From a virus, in the IMG/VR virus record IMGVR_UViG_3300029258_003153, positions 1 through 25,917 of that record: DNA of 25,917 bases. The stretch is one strand, 5' to 3'. The position numbers and the translations under genes were made by a program. Below the pieces are notes generated by a model that worked only from the letters and a program-made list of their open reading frames with translations, ran no database searches and had not been told where the DNA came from. This document shows positions 14,421-22,177 of the stretch, one piece after another. The stretch's first letter is position 1, and every line of letters starts with the position of its first letter.

Positions 14421-14685
14421 TTTTGCATCCTTCCTCTGCCCACTTGATAAGATTTCGCATTGCTTCCAATTCTGCTTGTCGTTTCTCCCACCGGGCGATC
14501 CACCCGAATGTTTCCACCTTCCACATAAGACCTGGTGGCAAAGGATTTTCTCGCATGAAATCCAATGCCTCATCATGGGTCTTGAAAGACGTGTAAAATC
14601 GGAAATCCTCTGCCGGATTCAAATCGAGTGAAGCAGAAATTTCCGGATCTAGGCGGACTAGGTAAACTCGATATTTATCAGCCAT
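14413..14685 (-). CDS. Hypothetical protein (90 aa)
   Basis: A 90-aa protein: beta-rich N-terminus (KYRVYLVRLDPEIS), FYTSFKTHDEALDFMREN (about 30-47), then a helical, charged C-terminus. The start at 14685 has GAAAGGAAAG upstream. It begins 13 nt after the 57-aa gene. Not recognised. Confidence 0.65.
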   Translation of the reverse strand: MADKYRVYLVRLDPEISASLDLNPAEDFRFYTSFKTHDEALDFMRENPLPPGLMWKVETFGWIARWEKRQAELEAMRNLIKWAEEGCKNA

Positions 14686-14698
14686 GGAATCTTTCCTT

Positions 14699-14872
14699 TC
14701 AACTGTTGTCCCATATCTTATGGGCCGCTTTAGCGAACTTTATCAACGCCCGGCTTTCGGCCATATTGGCCGGCATTGGGCACGCGGAATAAGCGTACGC
14801 AAGATCTTGACCAGCTATCCAACGCCTCCAGAACTTGCGCATTTCTTGGAACCATCCGAAAAACCTTTTCAT
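14699..14872 (-). CDS. Small basic protein (57 aa)
   Basis: Starts MKRFFGWFQEMRKFWRRW at 14872 behind AGAAAGGACGG; an upstream reading would enter the leader. It is Trp/Phe/Arg-rich and amphipathic, then helical (ALIKFAKAAHKIWDNS). It may associate with membrane or host protein. It is the first gene of the 14.9-kb promoter's operon. Unknown function. Confidence 0.6.
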   Translation of the reverse strand: MKRFFGWFQEMRKFWRRWIAGQDLAYAYSACPMPANMAESRALIKFAKAAHKIWDNS

Positions 14873-14912
14873 CTCACACCGTCCTTTCTTCCTCCCGCCC
14901 CGCACCATTATT

Positions 14913-14942
14913 ATTATAGTGTAGAACACTATAAAAAGTCAA
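14913..14942 (-). promoter_or_regulatory. Cassette promoter with perfect operator palindrome (14.9 kb)
   Basis: -35 TTGACT (14937-14942), 18-nt spacer, -10 TATAAT (14913-14918). Overlapping the -10 is a perfect inverted repeat with 8-bp arms TTATAGTG and CACTATAA separated by 5 bp (14914-14934), the best operator candidate in the window. The TCTTCAAAT element is at 14959-14967. Confidence 0.85.
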
Positions 14943-14943
14943 T

Positions 14944-14983
14944 GGGTAAAACAGATTAATTTGAAGATTTTTCGGTTTTACCC
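14944..14983. other. Inverted repeat at the end of the OB-like gene
   Basis: Perfect 9-bp arms GGGTAAAAC and GTTTTACCC are separated by 22 bp, directly at the stop of the OB-like gene and next to the 14.9-kb -35 box. It may serve as a weak terminator or as a protein-binding site. Confidence 0.4.
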
Positions 14984-15918
14984 AAGAATTCGGCTTTGGA
15001 AGGCCGCTTGAAGAACCCGAATTTCGGGTCGTTATCACTTGGCGTGAATGTTGCCGTGAATCGGATTCTATCGCCATGGGCCAGTCCTCTTGTTCTGGGC
15101 CAAGTCTTGTCAGGACTTCCGGGCATTGGCACTTCCTCAGTCACTGTACCGATGTCGGTTGGCACTGTTCCCCAGCAGACCCATCCATCATCGGTTTTGA
15201 CCGTCATTTTCAAAGTCCGTCCGAAATTGCTGTCGTGGATTTTAGTCTTGAGCACCATGCCGAAAACTTCCTGGCGTCCGGTGGGACAAGGTGCTGCAGC
15301 GGCTTTCTCAGCCGCCCACTTGGCTTCCCGCTCAGGTCGAGTGTTTATCCGGTTGATCAGAATGCGCAGGAATTTTTCCTGTTTTTCACTCATATGACCA
15401 TACCGCACGATATTGTGCATGATGTCCGTAACGGTGTATTCGTCTGCCGAGGCATCATTAGTGCCATGCTCCGAATATTTTTTGTAAATTTCCCATGCCA
15501 GAGGCATTCCCTTCTCTTCCAACATGTGCTTGGCCTTGGCCCTGCCGGCTTTGGCTTCCCGCCAATTTTGAACGCTTATCCGCAGGTGGCGGAAAGCTTC
15601 CGGCTGCTGCATGTCCATCTTCGCGGCGCAATCCTCGCCGGTTCTTATGTAAGTATTGGTTTCGGGGTGATAAAACACTGCCAGATAAAGTGCATGCGCA
15701 CCACAAACATGACAGGTGCCACCATGCTCATGCCCGGAATACTTGCCACCCGTCATTTCCATGTGACGGCGCACGTTCTTCATGGCCTCGGCATTTGCCA
15801 TTACTCCCATGAAATCGCCCACATTCCGACCGCCAATGGCAACGCAATCCACGAACTCGTAATTTTCGGGATGAATGGCCGAAGGCCGGTGAATGTCAGT
15901 TCTTGTCAAAGCAACCAT
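14956..15918 (-). CDS. Zn-knuckle plus OB-like phage protein (320 aa)
   Basis: An early-region protein of unknown function. Residues 60-100 contain HEHGGTCHVCGAH and GEDC, a Cys/His cluster (Cys69, Cys72, Cys97, His63/65) likely to bind zinc. A helical middle (115-205) is Lys/Glu-rich. The C-terminal 215-315 looks like an OB-fold strand set (EVFGMVLKTKIHDSNFG, LKMTVKTDDGWVCWGTVP, GDRIRFTATFTP). An OB domain plus zinc suggests single-stranded nucleic-acid binding. The start at 15918 is supported by a GAAAGAAAGGAAG site and its own promoter. The gene is GC-rich. A longer reading exists on the opposite strand but has none of these signals. Confidence 0.6.
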   Translation of the reverse strand: MVALTRTDIHRPSAIHPENYEFVDCVAIGGRNVGDFMGVMANAEAMKNVRRHMEMTGGKYSGHEHGGTCHVCGAHALYLAVFYHPETNTYIRTGEDCAAKMDMQQPEAFRHLRISVQNWREAKAGRAKAKHMLEEKGMPLAWEIYKKYSEHGTNDASADEYTVTDIMHNIVRYGHMSEKQEKFLRILINRINTRPEREAKWAAEKAAAAPCPTGRQEVFGMVLKTKIHDSNFGRTLKMTVKTDDGWVCWGTVPTDIGTVTEEVPMPGSPDKTWPRTRGLAHGDRIRFTATFTPSDNDPKFGFFKRPSKAEFLGKTEKSSN

Positions 15919-15963
15919 GTCTCACTTCCTTTCTTTCCCCTGACCTCGCCCCGCACCATTTAT

Positions 15964-15993
15964 ATTATAGGGTATTTCACTATAAAAAGTCAA
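15964..15993 (-). promoter_or_regulatory. Cassette promoter (15.97 kb)
   Basis: -35 TTGACT (15988-15993), 18-nt spacer, -10 TATAAT (15964-15969). The operator-like repeat 15965-15985 matches the 14.9-kb palindrome with one mismatch between arms. The leader is almost identical to those at 6.7 and 13.2 kb. A short inverted repeat with arms AAATCT and AGATTT (16006-16021) precedes it, perhaps a weak end signal for the XRE gene. Confidence 0.8.
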
Positions 15994-16032
15994 GTGAAAA
16001 ATAAGAAATCTGAAGAGATTTTGCAAAATAAT

Positions 16033-16275
16033 TTAGATAGATTCTGTCCGCTCTAATTCAAATCTATCCACCCCGAATAATGCGCACATTTTATCTAAAT
16101 GAACTCGAGTAGGAATCTGGTGTCCTGTCTCCCAAGAAGCAATAGTTACTTGGTGAACACCCATGAGTATCGAGAATTGGGACTGAGTAACGCCAAGCTT
16201 ATTCGCCCTCAAATCGGCGATGCGTTTTCCCATTAGAATTTTGAGCTCTTCAAATGATGCTAATTTGTTCTTCAT
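16033..16275 (-). CDS. XRE-family helix-turn-helix regulator
   Basis: An 80-aa protein with a Cro/C1-type HTH: RIADLRANKLGVTQSQFS (18-35), then MGVHQVTIASWETGHQIP (38-55), typical of XRE DNA-binding domains, and a short tail with no dimerisation domain. It is the last gene of the 25.9-16.0 kb run (start overlaps the glycosyltransferase stop in TAATG) and lies directly before the 15.97-kb promoter. It is the only recognisable repressor in the window, so it is the first candidate to bind the operator-like repeats. That link is inferred. Confidence 0.85.
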   Translation of the reverse strand: MKNKLASFEELKILMGKRIADLRANKLGVTQSQFSILMGVHQVTIASWETGHQIPTRVHLDKMCALFGVDRFELERTESI

Positions 16276-16970
16276 TAATAAGACCTTTCCGAATGCCGAA
16301 CTCTGTATACTCCTGGTAATTTAATAGGCAAGATTTTCCCCATGGTAAGACAATATTTTCGATAAGCTATGTCGCATCTAGTAAGCCAAGACATTATTGG
16401 ATTCGGTTCCACCCATGCTGTATCCTTCAAATATCCGTGCTCTCTAGCAAAGTCCCCTTGCACAATTTGTACACCACCAATGGCTTTCCAATACCTTTTT
16501 ACCCTAAAATCAGCAGGATCAATGATATCAACAGGAATATTTCCTTGTTCGGCCGCAAGCAACATTTTGTCCCCATTTTCATGTGATATGCTAAATTGAA
16601 TCCATTCTGGGTAAATCATAGCAACATCCGCCGGCCAATCGAATTTAGCGAGTGTATCTAGTACTGATCCAAGGAAACAATAATCAGCATCACAAAACCA
16701 AACGATATCACATTCAGTTTGTAAAGCCGCTTTATTTCTGCCTAAAGCCCGGTGACTGAACTCATCATCTTCTAAATATAAAGGATGCACAAATGAATGC
16801 TTATTTATTTCCTCCATTACTAATTCATCCGAAGCCGAGCAAGGAACAGTTATGCGCACAAAATTTTCTGGTAAATACCTTAAAATCGATGCTATTTGCA
16901 ACCTCAGACAGTAAGCATAATGAGGCAACTTCTTAGCATAGCAATGCGTAATAATATCAATGCTCTTCAT
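16275..16970 (-). CDS. GT-A glycosyltransferase (DAD motif)
   Basis: A 231-aa protein with a Rossmann-like start (MKSIDIITHCYAKKLPHYAY), the nucleotide-sugar/metal motif FCDADYCF (92-99) and a WKAIGGVQIVQGDFA segment (about 161-175) as in GT-A enzymes. Donor and acceptor are unknown. It overlaps the KdsB-like gene by 14 nt and the XRE gene by 1 nt. It may use a product of this cluster, but that cannot be read from the sequence. Confidence 0.75.
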   Translation of the reverse strand: MKSIDIITHCYAKKLPHYAYCLRLQIASILRYLPENFVRITVPCSASDELVMEEINKHSFVHPLYLEDDEFSHRALGRNKAALQTECDIVWFCDADYCFLGSVLDTLAKFDWPADVAMIYPEWIQFSISHENGDKMLLAAEQGNIPVDIIDPADFRVKRYWKAIGGVQIVQGDFAREHGYLKDTAWVEPNPIMSWLTRCDIAYRKYCLTMGKILPIKLPGVYRVRHSERSY

Positions 16971-17703
16971 TTAGTAATTCCCTATACTTTAATAAGTCTT
17001 CCTCCGTATTAACTCCCAGGGGCATTCTGGGAATATTAATTGAATGAATCTTAAAGCCGTTTTCTAACCATGTTAATTGCTCCAGACTATATGACTTGCT
17101 CTTCTCAGTAGGACGATAACTTGCCAATTTACTTAATATTTTGACTGGAAAACAATATATTCCGCAATGATATTTTTGTCCCACCATGGGCAATCTCGAG
17201 AACCACATGCAATGACTAGTAGTTTCACTAGTGACTACCTTCGTTATATTTGGATTTTCTTTATCTTCCCCTTTTGGTGGTCTATCAGCAACAATAGTAC
17301 CAATTTCATTCTTCATTCTTGTTTGATGAATTAGTAAATCAATTGCGGTAAAAGAAATCAATGGTTCGTCGACTTGCCAATTAACTACGATATCATATTG
17401 TTTTCCCATGGACATTATTTTACTAATGGCATGGGAGCACCGCACGGTTCCATTAGGAATATCCCCTTCTATTTTAAGAAAATTCATTCTATGAACATTA
17501 CAGTAATCTTGAATTTCTGGTGAATCCGAAATTACCATTACTTTAGAAGCAAGGGAACCTTGCGCCCGCTCATACGTTCTTTGCAGCAAAGTCTTTCCTT
17601 CACAATCTAATAATGCTTTCCTATGTAACCTAGAACTTTCAATGCGACATGGAATCATTATAATACTTCTATGGAAAATTGAATTTATCTCAGAAATATT
17701 CAT
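16957..17703 (-). CDS. kdsB: KdsB-like CMP-ulosonate (CMP-Kdo) cytidylyltransferase
   Basis: KdsB activates 3-deoxy-D-manno-octulosonate with CTP to CMP-Kdo. The 248-aa protein, the size of E. coli KdsB, has IPCRIESSRLHRKALLDCEG (17-36), matching the family's IPAR.S.RLPGKPL.D..G. It also has NWQVDEP (108-114; family NVQGDEP), HCGIYCF (179-185), LEQLTWLENG (208-217) and GVNTEEDL (230-237). The start ATG at 17703 is preferred over a GTG eight codons upstream; it has GAGGAG at a rather long spacing. It overlaps the sulfotransferase-like gene by 14 nt. There is no KdsA or KdsD here, so Kdo itself must come from the host. Other 2-keto-3-deoxy sugars could be the true substrate. Confidence 0.85.
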   Translation of the reverse strand: MNISEINSIFHRSIIMIPCRIESSRLHRKALLDCEGKTLLQRTYERAQGSLASKVMVISDSPEIQDYCNVHRMNFLKIEGDIPNGTVRCSHAISKIMSMGKQYDIVVNWQVDEPLISFTAIDLLIHQTRMKNEIGTIVADRPPKGEDKENPNITKVVTSETTSHCMWFSRLPMVGQKYHCGIYCFPVKILSKLASYRPTEKSKSYSLEQLTWLENGFKIHSINIPRMPLGVNTEEDLLKYRELLNEEH

Positions 17704-18220
17704 AATTAATAAAGATCTCCTCTTCACATTCTAGAATGTCTAAACGTAAACGCCTAGGCAATTGTCTTGTTATAGTTGACTTTGGATTATTCCTTTTTAT
17801 ATTGTCCAAGAGCACCGGGGAAATCCCAAATAAATCCGCAACTTCTATAAAAGACCATGGAAGATCCTCGAATCGGTGGGTAATATCTGCCACATATTTT
17901 CGGTGTAGTTCCACAAGAGCCCCAGGACAGTTATTAAGGTAAGATTCTATAAAACTTTCATAATCATTATAATTTTTAGAATAAAAAGGCAGCATATGAC
18001 CATTTAATTCTTCTCCAGCTTCGAATATTGCCGTCAGCCAATTGTATGGATTTCGAATTAAAGTAAACCGCAAAGCGTTAGATTGTTCCGTGCTCTCCCA
18101 TGGTGTAAAAGCCTTCTCATGAAAAGCCGGCCCTAGACCAGCTAATTGACAGGCTTGGACGTACCAATCAGCACCAGTTAATGGTGGACTCGCTAACTGT
18201 ATCTGTCCGTAATCGATCAT
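17690..18220 (-). CDS. Sulfotransferase-like protein (divergent, PAPS-type)
   Basis: A 176-aa protein. SPPLTGADW (11-19) fits the 5'-phosphosulfate loop (PxxTGxxW) and LIRNPYNWLTA (54-64) fits the 3'-phosphate loop (RxPxxxxxS-like, but with Thr at the last place). It is shorter than typical sulfotransferases, and the spacing between loops is short. It could transfer sulfate from PAPS, or be a degenerate relative. Its start at 18220 (GGGAG upstream) lies 53 nt inside the preceding methyltransferase gene. Moderate confidence in family, low in activity. Confidence 0.55.
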   Translation of the reverse strand: MIDYGQIQLASPPLTGADWYVQACQLAGLGPAFHEKAFTPWESTEQSNALRFTLIRNPYNWLTAIFEAGEELNGHMLPFYSKNYNDYESFIESYLNNCPGALVELHRKYVADITHRFEDLPWSFIEVADLFGISPVLLDNIKRNNPKSTITRQLPRRLRLDILECEEEIFINYEYF

Positions 18221-18788
18221 CTTCGTTCTCCCGTTTTACGAATAACCAGACAAGATGACCGCCAGTGGTAATTTCGTAATTATGTTGCTTAGCAAATTTA
18301 TCGACAGTAGGTTTGACTTGAAATTTTCCTTTTCTATCACCTACTCCATTATAATCATGCCCACTTACCAAACCACCTGGCTTGACTTTTGGATACCAAT
18401 TGTTAAGATCTTTCCATACGTCAGCAGCAGAATGACCAGCATCAATATAAACGAAATCCAAGGAAGCATCTGGGATATGTTGCGCCGCGATACTAGAATC
18501 ACTAATCATTAAGAATTTGCGTTCCCAGTACTCCACTGTTCGAGTATGGGCTTCACATAAAGCAACATTGATTTTTTCTTGTTCCCAAGATCCATTCGTA
18601 AATTCGGGATAGTAAAAATCAATCATATATAGAAATAAAGAAGGAAATTTATTCAATAAGTATTGAGATAGTTCCCCCCGCAATACACCTACCTCTGCCC
18701 CTATTAATTGTGCATCTTGAGAAAATAAATTTTCTATCCATTTTGCCAGGATTCTAAATGAGCCCTTGTTTATAATTTTCATGGTCAT
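18168..18788 (-). CDS. Class I SAM methyltransferase (Methyltransf_24-like), paralogue A
   Basis: A 206-aa protein. Motif I AEVGVLRG (31-38), then SLDFVYIDAGHS (109-120) and KPGGLVSGHDY (136-146), the signature of Methyltransf_24-type enzymes, which often methylate sugars in antibiotic or polysaccharide pathways. The start at 18788 is chosen because it makes an ATGA overlap with paralogue B; the longer frame begins at a TTG. About 20 C-terminal residues beyond the paralogue's end are read over the start of the sulfotransferase-like gene. Closely similar to 18785-19333, pointing to duplication. Confidence 0.8.
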   Translation of the reverse strand: MTMKIINKGSFRILAKWIENLFSQDAQLIGAEVGVLRGELSQYLLNKFPSLFLYMIDFYYPEFTNGSWEQEKINVALCEAHTRTVEYWERKFLMISDSSIAAQHIPDASLDFVYIDAGHSAADVWKDLNNWYPKVKPGGLVSGHDYNGVGDRKGKFQVKPTVDKFAKQHNYEITTGGHLVWLFVKRENEDDRLRTDTVSESTINWC

Positions 18789-19333
18789 CTTTTCTGAAAT
18801 CCCCAATTAGTTAAATTATGAGTGAAAGAATATTCATGCTTTTTTGTCCATTCATTTATTGCTTCTGTGCAGCCAGGAAATTTTTTATACCTGGCTAAAT
18901 AATCATGTCCACCTACGAACCCACCTGAACGAACTTTAGGATACCAATGGTCTAAATCTTCTAGAACAGATTGTTTAGAATGATCGGCATCGATATAAAC
19001 AAAATCTAATACCCCATCTGGGATTAAGTGAACAACTTGTGTTGATTTTCCTACCAATATAATTCTGCGCCTATGAAAAGAAACTGTATTTTCGTAGGCG
19101 TCTTTCATTATACCGAGCATTTTTTGCTGATTCCATGGTCGTCTTTGTGGGAGCCAGGCATCAACCATATACAATTCCATATTAGGGAAATTAGATAGAA
19201 GCTTATTAGATAGCAATCCTTTCCATATTCCAACTTCACACCCAAATTTAGGATCTGGACAGATGCTTTTAATCATGTTGACAGCAATTTCTCGCATCTT
19301 TTCGAAATGGGCTTCTATCCTAGAATTTGCCAT
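18785..19333 (-). CDS. Class I SAM methyltransferase (Methyltransf_24-like), paralogue B
   Basis: A 182-aa protein. GCEVGIWKG (31-39) is motif I; LDFVYIDADHS (109-119) and SGGFVGGHDY (136-145) repeat the signature of paralogue A. The order MELYMVDAW and LYMIDFYY in the two paralogues confirms homology. It starts with a 1-nt TAATG overlap with the upstream methyltransferase. Substrate unknown; a sugar hydroxyl in this cluster is plausible. Confidence 0.8.
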   Translation of the reverse strand: MANSRIEAHFEKMREIAVNMIKSICPDPKFGCEVGIWKGLLSNKLLSNFPNMELYMVDAWLPQRRPWNQQKMLGIMKDAYENTVSFHRRRIILVGKSTQVVHLIPDGVLDFVYIDADHSKQSVLEDLDHWYPKVRSGGFVGGHDYLARYKKFPGCTEAINEWTKKHEYSFTHNLTNWGFQKR

Positions 19334-19959
19334 TACCGTACCTCAAAGCATTCAACAAAATTATGCTTGAAAACACGATCAACACGATCATGATAAACTT
19401 CCAAGAATTTTGTCAATCCTTCTAAAACATGATTATCTTTTTTAATACGATTATCTACGTCATCAAAGATCATCCACCCACCCTTCTTCATGAGAGTAAG
19501 CACATTTTTTGCATCATCAAAAACAGCATAATCATGGTGATTTCCGTCAATCATGCAAATATCAACAGAATTTTTCTTAATTCCAGCATACCCCATTCTT
19601 TTCCGCATCCTAGGGAATATTTCGGCACTAACAGCACGCACCAATTGACATTTCCCAGAATGTTGCCATTCTTTAGTGTTATAGAATGCCCGATTTTTTA
19701 CAGCGAGCATGTCCTCTTCACTCAATTTCGACGTCATTAACCATGGGTCAACCCCCACCGCACGGCTGTCTGGATGAGTAAGAACATACCGCAACATCCA
19801 GCACAAAGATTGTGCTTCGAATACTCCTAATTCCAAATAAGTAGCCGGAACATCTTGCCACCTGGGCAAGATAAAATTACGGAATGTAGGATAGTTTCTA
19901 TTTAGAAACCAATTTTTAGTAAATTTGAAATCCCCTTCTAATCCTAATTCTCTAACCAT
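19333..19959 (-). CDS. Class I SAM methyltransferase
   Basis: A 208-aa protein with YLELGVFEAQS (41-51; SAM motif I), VGVDPW (68-73), SVDICMIDGNHHDYAVF (131-147) and KKGGWMIFDDVDN (158-170). It is related to the two Methyltransf_24-like paralogues but clearly more distant, with a shorter C-terminus. It starts 3 nt after the 298-aa glycosyltransferase. Three neighbouring genes of this type suggest a multiply methylated product. Confidence 0.8.
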   Translation of the reverse strand: MVRELGLEGDFKFTKNWFLNRNYPTFRNFILPRWQDVPATYLELGVFEAQSLCWMLRYVLTHPDSRAVGVDPWLMTSKLSEEDMLAVKNRAFYNTKEWQHSGKCQLVRAVSAEIFPRMRKRMGYAGIKKNSVDICMIDGNHHDYAVFDDAKNVLTLMKKGGWMIFDDVDNRIKKDNHVLEGLTKFLEVYHDRVDRVFKHNFVECFEVR

Positions 19960-19962
19960 GAT

Positions 19963-20859
19963 TTATCCTCGATATCGTTTCTTTATTGATAAGAATTCTT
20001 CTAGTTTATCCATCCACCTATTTTGAATAAGACTAATCCATTCGGTTACATTGCCCGTATTTTCGTCTAAACACTTTTGAAAAATAGGCCACCACCAATC
20101 ATAGCCTACTCTAGACTTATCAATACGCACATTACTATCACCATGATAATGCTTTACAACGACATCTTTTTCAGGTAGTATCTTACTTATAAATTTCGGA
20201 CTGGTATTGAATTCCCCTTGCTCTCCCAACATGACGAATAATTTGCTAGGGGCAAATAATGGCATAAGCGTGTGCAAAACCACTTCATCAGCAATAAATA
20301 ATTTCCGAGCCACGTTCGTCCACTCCGACCAGACGGGCAAAACTGGGGTGTCGGGTCTACAAGCCCATACACCACCGTTTACAGACGGCCATGGGTTAAG
20401 TAACAGTTCTTCCACTACCTTTTGGTGGATGCGCTTGTATTGGCGCAAATCTTTTAACCTATTTGCAATGATACCTGTATTAGTTGTCCAATTATTAAAT
20501 CTGGTACCAGCAAAACCTGTTTTCTCAGCAGCATCGAATAACTCAACTATTCTAGTGGAATGAATAGTAGTATCAGCGTCTAAATATAGAAGAATATCAC
20601 GTTCTCCACATTGGTCTTTCGCCAATTCTATTTTATCCATAAATTGAGCATTTTTTAACCGATGCGCCGGTTCCCGGGACTTTACTTGGATATTGAGATT
20701 TTTATCTTCAGCAATTAACTTAACAATATCTAAAGATTCCTTCCAAGCAAATACTACCACTTCACCATGATATTGCTGGCGCAATGTCTTTAGTGAACAC
20801 AAGAGGTAGGGCAAATGAGCGGGGCCGCTCATTAAATAGAAAATTCTTTTACTTAACAT
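19963..20859 (-). CDS. GT-A glycosyltransferase (DAD motif, GT8-like)
   Basis: A 298-aa protein. KRIFYLMSGPAHLPYLLCSL at the N-terminus, the donor/metal motif LLYLDADTT (90-98) and WPSVNGGVWACRP (about 157-169), where GG helps hold the acceptor site, fit GT8-like GT-A enzymes. A late HYHGD (about 243-247) may be a metal-binding histidine segment as in GT8. It overlaps the FkbM gene by 11 nt. Confidence 0.75.
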   Translation of the reverse strand: MLSKRIFYLMSGPAHLPYLLCSLKTLRQQYHGEVVVFAWKESLDIVKLIAEDKNLNIQVKSREPAHRLKNAQFMDKIELAKDQCGERDILLYLDADTTIHSTRIVELFDAAEKTGFAGTRFNNWTTNTGIIANRLKDLRQYKRIHQKVVEELLLNPWPSVNGGVWACRPDTPVLPVWSEWTNVARKLFIADEVVLHTLMPLFAPSKLFVMLGEQGEFNTSPKFISKILPEKDVVVKHYHGDSNVRIDKSRVGYDWWWPIFQKCLDENTGNVTEWISLIQNRWMDKLEEFLSIKKRYRG

Positions 20860-21532
20860 TTTGTTCTTCCTCGAACTCTTTTACCGTATACGGACAGATG
20901 CAATATTGAGATTGAAATATTGAAGGTTTAGTATATAAGGCATCATATTGTCCACCCTTCATTGTATGAACCCATGAGCGGTAGAAACCTGCTTGCCTTA
21001 ATTTATCATGGACTTCCCCTGGTGATGGCCAAGTAGGGCTAGGTGGCTTTGGTGTCATTTCCACATTAACAGCGGTAGTATATTCTAAAATCCTAGTAGC
21101 ACCATGGAGAACTGCAAGTTCACTGCCTTCGCAATCCAACCATAGCATAACTTCTTTGCCAGTTAGATCACCAATTTCATTGTCTAAAGTACTTGCTTCT
21201 ACTTTTTGAATATTATGACGGACTTCCTCAGGAAATTCTAATACCGAAGAACCATCTTTATGATTAGGTTTTACATAAAGATCTATTACCCCATGTTTAT
21301 CCGCTATTGCCTTATTAATCAAAGTTCCAGGATAATTTGATATCTTGTTATAAGAAGTAGTGCAGGCCTCAAAACCAATGAATTCACAATCCGGCCATTC
21401 TTCTTTCATTACATCCACTTCTTGGTGGTAAAATCCTATTCCAACTTGAATAACACAAGTAGGCTGCCAGCCTAGCCGAGCCACTTCCAATGCGGCGGAA
21501 ACACCACTACGACGTAAAAATCTACTCACCAT
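20849..21532 (-). CDS. FkbM family methyltransferase
   Basis: A 227-aa SAM enzyme. VIQVGIGFYHQEV (27-39) is motif I; FIGFEA (51-56) and VEASTLDNEI (111-120) follow; WLDCEGSELAVLHGA (131-145) is the FkbM hallmark (family I-K-x-D-x-E-G). FkbM-type enzymes methylate hydroxyls of sugars and polyketides. It is placed between a GT-A and a sulfotransferase, supporting glycan modification. Confidence 0.85.
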   Translation of the reverse strand: MVSRFLRRSGVSAALEVARLGWQPTCVIQVGIGFYHQEVDVMKEEWPDCEFIGFEACTTSYNKISNYPGTLINKAIADKHGVIDLYVKPNHKDGSSVLEFPEEVRHNIQKVEASTLDNEIGDLTGKEVMLWLDCEGSELAVLHGATRILEYTTAVNVEMTPKPPSPTWPSPGEVHDKLRQAGFYRSWVHTMKGGQYDALYTKPSIFQSQYCICPYTVKEFEEEQNVK

Positions 21533-21541
21533 TATATCTTC

Positions 21542-22177
21542 CTAAAAAGTATACTTGAAAGTATCTATATCTTCTTCATAAAATTTGGTAACAGCATCTT
21601 TGATTTCTTTAGTATAGTATTCTCGGTACGGTTTATGAACCGACACATTCACATGAGGCAACGGCTCAAATTCGAGACCTACATTTTCAAGCAATTTCGC
21701 CCAATCTTCATTCACATTCTCGAACTTACCTATAAAATCAATATAAGGGCGCAGCCATGTTACCTGAGGCAAAATGGCTTGAAAATGACTTTTGGAAGTC
21801 GACATTTTCAATACGCCTAAATATTCATGGTCAATGACCACTCTTTGTATAAAAGTTTTCCAACTTTTCAAACAAGGATTAGATACTCTATCCCGAGATA
21901 AACGAATACGACAAAAGAAATGATAACAAGAAACTAATCTATCCCATGGATTTCGCACGAATGCAAACTTATAAGAATCTTTCCACCAATTCTTATCGAT
22001 ATTCGTTCTTCTGAGCATGAAATCAATATCCGGAGAACCAATGAAAACGATGTGATTCATCTTTTCAAAATCAAAATCCTCATCCATAATATGCTTGCCA
22101 CCACGAAGACGCAAAAGCGTTTGCATAGAAGTGCCAGCCGTTTTAGGAACGTGTAAAAAAACTAAATTCTTTTTCAT
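21542..22177 (-). CDS. Sulfotransferase family 2-like protein
   Basis: A 211-aa protein with FLHVPKTAGTSM (7-18), the 5'-phosphosulfate binding loop, FAFVRNPWDRLVS (71-83), the 3'-phosphate binding loop, and FIGKFENV (about 148-155), all standard for carbohydrate sulfotransferases using PAPS. Length is normal for the bacterial members. It should sulfate a carbohydrate (or possibly tyrosine or protein glycan) in the cluster's product. PAPS has to come from the host. It is ATGA-coupled to the preceding GT-A gene. Confidence 0.85.
   Translation of the reverse strand: MKKNLVFLHVPKTAGTSMQTLLRLRGGKHIMDEDFDFEKMNHIVFIGSPDIDFMLRRTNIDKNWWKDSYKFAFVRNPWDRLVSCYHFFCRIRLSRDRVSNPCLKSWKTFIQRVVIDHEYLGVLKMSTSKSHFQAILPQVTWLRPYIDFIGKFENVNEDWAKLLENVGLEFEPLPHVNVSVHKPYREYYTKEIKDAVTKFYEEDIDTFKYTF

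Noticed and set aside
15076-16056. Plus-strand reading frame of 326 codons opposite the OB-like gene
   Set aside because: Slightly longer than the minus-strand gene, but no recognisable domain, no ribosome site, and it runs through the cassette promoter. The minus-strand gene has a promoter, leader, ribosome site and motifs.
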